Below, in pieces: positions 57,247-64,000 of a stretch of 64,000 bases of DNA. Positions within the stretch are counted from its first letter, which is position 1, and each line of letters starts with the position of its first letter. This DNA is from Lacimicrobium sp. SS2-24 (GTDB lineage: Bacteria; Pseudomonadota; Gammaproteobacteria; Enterobacterales; Alteromonadaceae), in NCBI RefSeq assembly GCF_002201535.1, contig NZ_NIWW01000011.1, forward strand, positions 34,708 through 98,707. The letters run 5' to 3'. The translations under genes and the position numbers were made by a program. The notes beneath the pieces were generated by a model. It was not told the origin of the DNA, did not search any database, and worked only from the letters and a program-made list of their open reading frames with translations.

Positions 57247-58464
57247 TCAGACCACCTGTTTGAGAAAGACCTCTTTGAAAAACTTGGTCAGGTTAATTTT
57301 AAATTCCTCTGGTCGCACACTGGATTCAATTTCATCCTGCACCTTACTCAGGTCTAGTTGCTTGATTTCATTATAATGTCCGGCCCGTACCGAATAGAAG
57401 GTCATGACCACAGGGCTCAGGGGATCTTCTTTGTTGGCGCGGGTTACGATGGCCAGTTTACCACTTTTGAGTTTGACCAGAGAGCCAACCGGATGCACGC
57501 CAATGCAGCGGATAAACTGATGCACCAGGGATTGATCCAGCTTACCCTGACTAAACCCTAACAGTTGCTTGAGTGCCTGGGTGGGGGAGTAGGCCTTGCG
57601 CCATGGGCGATCTGAGGTCATGGCATCATAGCTGTCCACAATGCCGGCAATGCGGGCATAGACTGACAACTCATCCCCGGAGAGGCCGCTGGGATAACCG
57701 CTGCCATCCAGCCTTTCATGGTGGTAAGTCACCACTTCACGGATCACCGGATTGTCTATCTCTGCGGCATCCAGAATCTCAGTGGCAACATCAACATGAG
57801 TATGAATTAGCTGTTTTTCCTGAGCCTCCAGCTTACCCTTTTTATTGAGGATATCATTGGGAATGGTATTCATGCCCAGGTCCATCATCAGACCCGCAAG
57901 CGCTAGGTTATCAATGAGTTCTTTGTCAAAACCCAGGTGACGGGCAAATACCGCCATCAATATGGCGCAGTTGAGTGAGTGTTCGAGCAGGTACTTGTTT
58001 TTCTCTTTGATCAGAGTCAGGCAACACATGGCATTAGGATCGTCAAATACCGAATCGATAATGCCTGTGCTCAGTTCATTAAGCTCTTTAACGGAACTGG
58101 GTCGGCCCGAGCGAACCTTTTTTACGAAGCGTGACTGCACACTTTTCGCCTTATCATACAGGGCACTGGCTTCGCCGAGTCTCTCCCCATCTGAGCGTTG
58201 TGGTTTCTTATCTTTGCCGGTAACGGTCTCTTCGGTGTCGGGTTCAGATGAAGGCCCATCGCCTTCCATTTCCAGCGGCTCTTCAAGAACGCTGCGGGAC
58301 AGGTCTACCTCGACTTCAAGAATGCCTTTATCTTTAAGCATCTGAATCTGTGGCTGAGATTTGATTAAGCCCCGGGTTCTGATTTTCAGTGTAGCGGTCT
58401 GCCTGGAGACCTGATTGACAAACATCCCGGGTTTCAGAGAATCGATAGAAAACTTCTTCAGCAT
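57247..58464 (-). CDS. DUF3391 plus HD-GYP domain protein with degenerate HD motif
   Basis: 405-aa cytoplasmic protein. DUF3391 at the N-terminus (IDSLKPGMFVNQVS ... GILEVEVD), then an HD-GYP domain from about 155. The GYP part is canonical (YHHERLDGSGYPSG, 247-260) and His162, His221 and His223 are present, but the HD pair with following Lys reads MDLGM (Met194-Asp195, Met198) instead of HDIGK. Metal coordination and c-di-GMP hydrolysis may be lost or altered. Start at 58464 is supported by GAAGGG. It lies downstream of leuD on the same strand. Confidence 0.87.
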   Translation of the reverse strand: MLKKFSIDSLKPGMFVNQVSRQTATLKIRTRGLIKSQPQIQMLKDKGILEVEVDLSRSVLEEPLEMEGDGPSSEPDTEETVTGKDKKPQRSDGERLGEASALYDKAKSVQSRFVKKVRSGRPSSVKELNELSTGIIDSVFDDPNAMCCLTLIKEKNKYLLEHSLNCAILMAVFARHLGFDKELIDNLALAGLMMDLGMNTIPNDILNKKGKLEAQEKQLIHTHVDVATEILDAAEIDNPVIREVVTYHHERLDGSGYPSGLSGDELSVYARIAGIVDSYDAMTSDRPWRKAYSPTQALKQLLGFSQGKLDQSLVHQFIRCIGVHPVGSLVKLKSGKLAIVTRANKEDPLSPVVMTFYSVRAGHYNEIKQLDLSKVQDEIESSVRPEEFKINLTKFFKEVFLKQVV

Positions 58465-58486
58465 TGGGCGCCCTTCGCACAACAAA

Positions 58487-58514
58487 CCTGTTTTGCACTA
58501 TTGGGCAAAACAGG
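58487..58514. other. perfect 10-bp inverted repeat between leuD and the HD-GYP gene
   Basis: CCTGTTTTGC (58487-58496) and GCAAAACAGG (58505-58514) with an 8-base loop. On the minus strand it is followed by TTTGTTGT, so it may be a weak terminator for leuABCD; an operator or attenuator for the HD-GYP gene is also possible. Confidence 0.5.
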
Positions 58515-58560
58515 CGTTTGATCAAGGTGGATTGGCAGAAAATCTATTGTTCAGAACAGA

Positions 58561-59160
58561 TTAACGCCAGCCGGGAAGGGTTTGTTCGTACTGGTCTATC
58601 TGTTGTGCCAGCTCCAGTGTTTCGCCAATGGCATCCAGACCGTTTAACAGTTTGTGTTTATGGTGTTCGGCAATACTGAAGTCAAATTGCTGACCCTGGC
58701 AGCGCACCTGTTGCGCCGGTAAATCCACCTCAATTTCCACCCTGGCATCATCTGCCACGGCCGCAAACAGTGTATCCATCTGCTCCGTGTTCAGCGCGAT
58801 AGGCAGCAATTGATTGTTCATGCAGTTGCCGTAAAAAATATCCGCAAAACTGGTGGCGATGACCACTTTGAAGCCGTAGTCAGTGAGCGCCCAGGGGGCA
58901 TGCTCGCGGCTACTGCCACAACCGAAATTCTGGCGTGCCAGCAGGATGGTTGCGCCCTGATAGGCCGGATCATTTAACTCAAACTCAGGATTAAGTTCCT
59001 GCTCATGCAGATCCAGATAGCGCCAGTCATGAAACAGGTGCTTACCAAACCCCTTACGACTGACTGAGGTCAGAAATTGCTTGGGGATAATCTGGTCTGT
59101 GTCTACATTGGCTCTGTCCAGCGGGGCGGCTGTACCCCGCAACAAGGTAATACCACTCAT
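58561..59160 (-). CDS. leuD: 3-isopropylmalate dehydratase small subunit
   Basis: 199-aa LeuD, the swivelling-domain subunit that with LeuC isomerises 2- to 3-isopropylmalate. Typical pieces: [29 protein letters not shown] and the [18 protein letters not shown] stretch. It overlaps leuC by 4 bases and is the last gene of leuABCD. E. coli LeuD has 201 aa. Confidence 0.97.
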   Translation of the reverse strand: MSGITLLRGTAAPLDRANVDTDQIIPKQFLTSVSRKGFGKHLFHDWRYLDLHEQELNPEFELNDPAYQGATILLARQNFGCGSSREHAPWALTDYGFKVVIATSFADIFYGNCMNNQLLPIALNTEQMDTLFAAVADDARVEIEVDLPAQQVRCQGQQFDFSIAEHHKHKLLNGLDAIGETLELAQQIDQYEQTLPGWR

Positions 59161-60556
59161 ACATCAAACTCCCTTACATCGACAAAATGCCCTTTGATGG
59201 CAGCCGCAGCGGCCATAGCCGGGCTGACCAGGTGGGTACGGGCACCGCGACCCTGTCGGCCTTCAAAATTTCGGTTACTGGTAGAGGCACAGCGATCCCC
59301 TGGCTTGAGGATGTCGTCATTCATACCCAGGCACATTGAGCAGCCGGGTAAACGCCATTCAAATCCGGCATCGGTGAAGATTTTGTCCAGCTGTTCGGAT
59401 TCGGCTTGTTTTTTCACCTGCGCGGAACCGGGCACTACGATAGCCGTAACACCGTCGGCGACCTTGCCTTTTGCCGCCACTTTGGCAGCGGCGCGTAAGT
59501 CTTCGATACGACTGTTGGTGCATGAGCCAATAAAGACATGACTGATATGGACATCCGAGAGTTTCTGACCCGCCTGCAGCCCCATATAATTCAGAGCCTT
59601 TTCGGCTGAGGTGCGGGCGACAGCGTCGCTGAAGCTTTGAGGTTGCGGAATAGCCTCCTGCACACCGATTACCTGTCCGGGGTTTGTTCCCCAGGTCACC
59701 TGCGGCTGAATGTTGGCGGCATCCAGGCGCACCACCGAGTCAAATGTTGCATCTTTATCGGATTTTAACTGTTGCCATGCGGCCAGCGCCTGTTCCCACT
59801 GTTCTCCTGTCGGCGCCCGTTCTTTGCCTTTTAAATAGGCAAAAGTGGTCTCATCGGGGGCAATCAGCCCGGCCTTAGCACCAGCTTCAATACTCATATT
59901 ACAAATGGTCATGCGCTCTTCCATGCTCAGTGCCTCGATGGCACTGCCTGCATATTCAATCACATGGCCGGTGGCACCGGCGTGACCAATTTCACCAATG
60001 ATGGCCAGAATAATATCCTTGGCTGTAACGCCAAGAGGCAGTTTCCCGTTAACTTCAACCAGCATGGTTTTGGCCTTGCCCTGCTTGAGGGTTTGGGTGG
60101 CAAAAACATGCTCCACTTCAGAGGTGCCAATACCAAAAGCCAGTGCGCCGAAAGCGCCATGGGTGGCGGTGTGAGAATCGCCACATACCACCGTCATGCC
60201 TGGCAGAATCAGACCCAGTTCGGGGCCGATAACATGGATGATGCCCTGTTTCTGGTGACCCACGGGGAATAGCTCTACCCCATACTTATCGCAGTTTTGC
60301 TTTAAGGTCATCAGTTGCAGCTGGTTGGTGGGGCCACAGGCATCCAGTGCCAGGGAGCGGGTAGAGATACTGTGATCCATGGTGGCAAAGGTGCGATCCG
60401 GACGGCGTAGTTTGCGGCCTTTTTCCTCCAGGCCTGCGAAGGCCTGGGGCGAGGTCACTTCATGAATAAGATGGCGGTCAATGTAGATCAGATTATCGGT
60501 ACCGACCTGGGCGACCAGATGAGTGTCCCAGATTTTTTCATATAAGGTTTTAGCCA

Positions 60557-60557
<1 letters not shown>
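59157..60557 (-). CDS. leuC: 3-isopropylmalate dehydratase large subunit
   Basis: 466-aa aconitase-family [4Fe-4S] subunit, the exact E. coli length. Cluster ligands are in [13 protein letters not shown] and [31 protein letters not shown] and [10 protein letters not shown] are also intact. The leuB stop and leuC start share one base, and leuC overlaps leuD by four, so the operon is tightly coupled. Confidence 0.97.
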
Positions 60558-61654
<1,097 letters not shown>

Positions 61655-63208
61655 TTATACCCCTGCTATTTTCTGTTGTTTTTTCTCATCTATCTGATCC
61701 GCCAGACAGGTATTGTTCAGCACGTAAATCAGGGCTTTGACACCGGCTTCGACAATATCTGTGGCCAGTCCAATCCCGTTAAAACGCCGACCTCTGTATT
61801 CGGCAACCACACTGACCTGGGCTAAGGCGTCGGCCCCTTCACCTTTTGAGTCGAGTTTAAAATCGACGATATCGATGTCTTCGTTACCGGTGACCTCGAT
61901 GATGGCATTAAAGGCGGCGTCCACCGGACCATTACCAATGGCCGAAGCGGTGCCTTCACGCTCGCCCATGCGCATTTTTACGGTGGCGCTGGGGATCATG
62001 CCTTTACCGGCATTGGCATGCAGGTAAAGCAATTCGTATTCGGCCTGTTGTTGTTTTTGCTGATCAAAGAACACCAGCGCCTCAAGATCATAATCAAACA
62101 CCTGGCCTTTTTTATCAGCGAGGCGCAAAAAGGCACTGTAGAGGGTATCCAGATCATAATCCTCATCTTTGTAGCCCAGCTCATGCATGCGATGCTTGAT
62201 CACATGACGGCCAGAGCGGGAGGTGAGATTAAGATTGTTTTTACTGATACCCACACTCTCCGGCGTCATGATTTCATAGGTGTTCATGGACTTGAGTACG
62301 CCATCCTGATGAATGCCCGACGAGTGACTGAAAGCATTGGCACCGACAATGGCTTTGTTGGCCTGCACCGGCATATTACACATCTGGCTGACCAGCTTGG
62401 AAGTGCGCGATATTTCCTGACTGTTAATGCCGGTGTTGAGGCCCAGCAGGTTTTCGCGGGTTTTAAGCACCATGGCAATTTCTTCCAGTGAGCAGTTACC
62501 CGCCCGCTCACCGATACCGTTGATGGTGCATTCCACCTGGCGTGCGCCGTTTTGCACCGCGGCCAGAGAATTGGCTACCGCCAGACCCAGGTCGTTGTGA
62601 CAGTGCACTGAAATCACCGCCTTATCAATATTAGGAACGCGGTTAAACAAGGTCTGAATGATCTGACCGAACTCGGTGGGAATGGTATAACCGACGGTGT
62701 CAGGAATATTCACTGTGCTGGCACCGGCTTTTATGGCCGCTTCCACCATACGGCAGAGATAATCAATATCGGTGCGTCCGGCATCTTCACAGGAAAATTC
62801 CACGTCGTCCGTATAGCGCCGAGCGTGCTGGACGGCTTTTACTGCCATTTCCAGTACTTCTTCCTGGGATTTGCGCAGTTTTGCACCCACGTGAATCTCA
62901 GAGGTGGCAATGAAGGTATGAATCCGAAAGCGTTCGGCGACCTTTAAGGACTCGCCACAGGCATCAATATCTGCCGCCACAGCGCGGGAAAGACCACAAA
63001 CTACCGAGTTTTTGATTTCTCTGGCAATGGTCTGGACCGATTTAAAGTCTCCCGGAGAAGAAACCGGAAATCCTGCTTCGATGATATCCACCCCAAGTCG
63101 TTCCAGTGCCAGCGCTATCTGTAGTTTTTCTTTGACACTCAGGCTGGCAGGCAGCGCCTGCTCCCCATCACGTAATGTGGTATCAAATATTTTTACTCTG
63201 TCTGACAT
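61655..63208 (-). CDS. leuA: 2-isopropylmalate synthase
   Basis: First committed, leucine-inhibited enzyme of the pathway; condenses acetyl-CoA and 2-oxoisovalerate. 517 aa. The HMGL-like catalytic barrel begins [31 protein letters not shown] carries the metal-binding His residues, and [13 protein letters not shown] lies in the linker. The C-terminal LeuA dimer (allosteric) domain is present. AGAGGAAC is a strong ribosome site. Expression is controlled by the leader peptide and attenuator upstream. Confidence 0.97.
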   Translation of the reverse strand: MSDRVKIFDTTLRDGEQALPASLSVKEKLQIALALERLGVDIIEAGFPVSSPGDFKSVQTIAREIKNSVVCGLSRAVAADIDACGESLKVAERFRIHTFIATSEIHVGAKLRKSQEEVLEMAVKAVQHARRYTDDVEFSCEDAGRTDIDYLCRMVEAAIKAGASTVNIPDTVGYTIPTEFGQIIQTLFNRVPNIDKAVISVHCHNDLGLAVANSLAAVQNGARQVECTINGIGERAGNCSLEEIAMVLKTRENLLGLNTGINSQEISRTSKLVSQMCNMPVQANKAIVGANAFSHSSGIHQDGVLKSMNTYEIMTPESVGISKNNLNLTSRSGRHVIKHRMHELGYKDEDYDLDTLYSAFLRLADKKGQVFDYDLEALVFFDQQKQQQAEYELLYLHANAGKGMIPSATVKMRMGEREGTASAIGNGPVDAAFNAIIEVTGNEDIDIVDFKLDSKGEGADALAQVSVVAEYRGRRFNGIGLATDIVEAGVKALIYVLNNTCLADQIDEKKQQKIAGV

Positions 63209-63340
63209 GGTTGTTCCTCTGCGTTCTTGGGCAGCCTATTGGCTGCATTCCTCGGTCGACTCGGTGTTTCTCTTTCGGTTAAAACAGGTTTATCCCCTGT
63301 GACTGGCGATATTCGGGCTGAGAAGCAGACCCTTACCCCC

Positions 63341-63374
63341 TAAAACGAAAAACCCGTGCTGTGCACGGGTTTTG
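63341..63374 (-). terminator. leu operon attenuator terminator
   Basis: On the minus strand, an 11-bp stem AAAACCCGTGC / GCACGGGTTTT with ACA loop and a following T-rich tail. Its 5' arm (63363-63370) is also complementary to the end of the leader-peptide gene, the antiterminator partner. Confidence 0.9.
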
Positions 63375-63399
63375 TATAAATACTGCCTGTCAGCCACAA

Positions 63400-63456
63400 C
63401 TACCCGTGCAATCTGGTTGCCATTTTAAGTAGTAGTAGAAGCTGGGTAGTTCTCAT
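63400..63456 (-). CDS. leuL: leucine operon leader peptide
   Basis: An 18-residue ORF, MRTTQLLLLLKMATRLHG, with five consecutive Leu codons (CTT CTA CTA CTA CTT), including the rarely used CTA. It lies about 27 bases downstream of the predicted transcription start and about 26 bases before the intrinsic terminator. Segment 1 (AACTACCC, codons 2-5, 63444-63451) pairs with segment 2 (GGGTAGTT at the stop codon, 63398-63405). Segment 2 also carries GCACGGGT, which pairs with the terminator 5' arm. Ribosome stalling at Leu codons would free segment 2 and prevent termination. Confidence 0.93.
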   Translation of the reverse strand: MRTTQLLLLLKMATRLHG

Positions 63457-63488
63457 TCTGAAGTCATCTTAATGCTCAATTGGCGCTA

Positions 63489-63517
63489 TTAGTACCCTGA
63501 AAGTACGCGCAGGTCAA
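63489..63517 (-). promoter_or_regulatory. leuLABCD promoter
   Basis: Minus strand TTGACC (63512-63517) and TACTAA (63489-63494) with an ideal 17-base spacer, placing the start site at about 63482, just ahead of leuL. Confidence 0.75.
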
Positions 63518-63583
63518 GCTTTGTAGGGTGAATTGCCTAAATTGTGAAGTGATTTGCGCGCATAATGTTCACTGATCAGACCA

Positions 63584-63625
63584 AATCGCCTTTTAGTAGG
63601 ATGTTTATCCTAAAAGATGGCGATT
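63584..63625. other. bulged hairpin upstream of the leu promoter
   Basis: AATCGCC (63584-63590) pairs with GGCGATT (63619-63625). Inside it TTTTA-GTA-GGAT pairs with ATCC-TAAAA. About 70 bases upstream of the -35, so an operator or an upstream gene's terminator are both possible. Confidence 0.4.
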
Positions 63626-63664
63626 CTCAGTCTTCAGTTATCAGTTTGAATTCTGAGTAATAGG

Positions 63665-63751
63665 TTTTCACCGCGAAATCGCGGAGTGCGCAGAGAATGG
63701 AAGGAATAATTCTTTGCATCTTCGTGTCCTCTGCGGCTCTGCGGTAAATTT
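63665..63751. repeat. small inverted element of the CACCGCG...CTCTGCGG type
   Basis: Starts TTTTCACCGCGAAATCGCGG and ends CTCTGCGGCTCTGCGGTAA, so its ends are imperfect inverted copies. A related CGCAGAGGCG fragment is at 63871-63896. This resembles non-coding intergenic repeats seen in many proteobacteria. Confidence 0.5.
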
Positions 63752-63762
63752 TCCATAAGCAA

Positions 63763-63839
63763 AGGTCACTGGATGCCCGATTACAGCATTCGGGTATGAC
63801 GCCGGTCGTTCCCGCAGCCGTTGGCGGGAACCCAGCGCC
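63763..63839. repeat. diverged copy of the two-palindrome repeat
   Basis: Module B (GGATGCCCGATTACAGCATT-CGGGTATGAC) followed by a variant module A (GTTCCCGCAGCC/GGCGGGAACCCAGCGCC). Same order as the 14.1 kb copy. Confidence 0.8.
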
Positions 63840-63907
63840 TTTGCGAGAGAATAAAAAAATGCTGTAGATCACGCAGAGGCGCAAAGGTCGCAGAGGGGAC
63901 GAGCGCA

Positions 63908-64000
63908 GGTCATTCACGCGGAGGCGGGAATCCAGTGCCTTTTATCGACGGTTTTACTGCGGGCATATAGTCTCTGAATACCCGATTACAGCATTCGGGC
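63908..64000. repeat. further copy of the two-palindrome repeat, cut by the window end
   Basis: Module A variant (GGTCATTCACGCGGAGGCGGGAATCCAGTGCC, 63908-63939) and module B (TGAATACCCGATTACAGCATTCGGGC) at the edge. A third array may continue beyond the window. Confidence 0.75.

Overview
The window looks like chromosome of a marine or aquatic gammaproteobacterium, most likely of the order Alteromonadales (Alteromonadaceae-like). This rests on the run rlmN-pilW-rodZ-ispG-hisS-yfgM-bamB-der, RF2, LysS, SrmB, Cca, GlnE and LpxL proteins that resemble their gammaproteobacterial counterparts in length and motifs, roughly 50% GC, and several chemotaxis and type II/IV secretion-like accessory genes. 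I see no prophage, insertion sequence, CRISPR array or restriction system. Taxonomy is inferred from protein character and gene order, without a database search.

Layout. 1-9.6 kb is a plus-strand housekeeping run (23S rRNA methylation, pilus lipoprotein, cell shape, isoprenoids, histidyl-tRNA, outer-membrane assembly, ribosome GTPase Der) ending in a periplasmic histidine phosphatase. 9.9-17.6 kb holds xseA, an M16 protease pair, an SDR oxidoreductase, a DUF962 protein and two secreted proteins. 17.7-20.6 kb is a copper module: copA and cueR, with a textbook 19-bp-spacer CueR promoter between them. 20.8-25.4 kb carries a six-TM chemoreceptor coupled to a SCO1-like protein, an esterase, a half-size EamA protein and a solute-binding-like protein. 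A tRNA-Ile2(CAT) gene lies at 25.6 kb. 25.8-38.4 kb is mixed accessory and housekeeping: DUF945, an orphan MbnP-like lipoprotein, a probable small RNA, DUF3034 with a lipoprotein truncated haemoglobin, a receiver-CheC protein with a PAS partner, YggN, a sensorless chemoreceptor, a DUF885 lipoprotein, and hemW-rdgB.

38.4-52.5 kb contains a TonB-domain protein, a large repeat array, srmB, cca-yfcA, a GspA/GspB-like pair, prfB with its programmed +1 frameshift, lysS, a second repeat array, another GspA-like ATPase, lpxL and a TcpQ-like protein. 52.6-63.5 kb has glnE, a DUF350/potassium-channel pair, a DUF3391/HD-GYP protein with a damaged HD motif, and the leuABCD operon. The leu operon is preceded by a complete attenuator whose leader peptide has five consecutive Leu codons.

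The most distinctive non-coding feature is a family of alternating palindromes (ATTCCCGCG-type and TGCCCGA/TCGGGCA-type). They form a ~129-bp tandem array at 39.6-40.6 kb and a second at 49.0-49.4 kb, with isolated copies at 14.1 kb and 63.8-64.0 kb. The two arrays and the 14.1 kb copy each sit between converging genes. Other points of interest are the unidentified sRNA candidate at 28.93-29.02 kb, the DUF3391 domain shared by a GspB-like protein and an HD-GYP protein, and the exported globin/DUF3034 pair.
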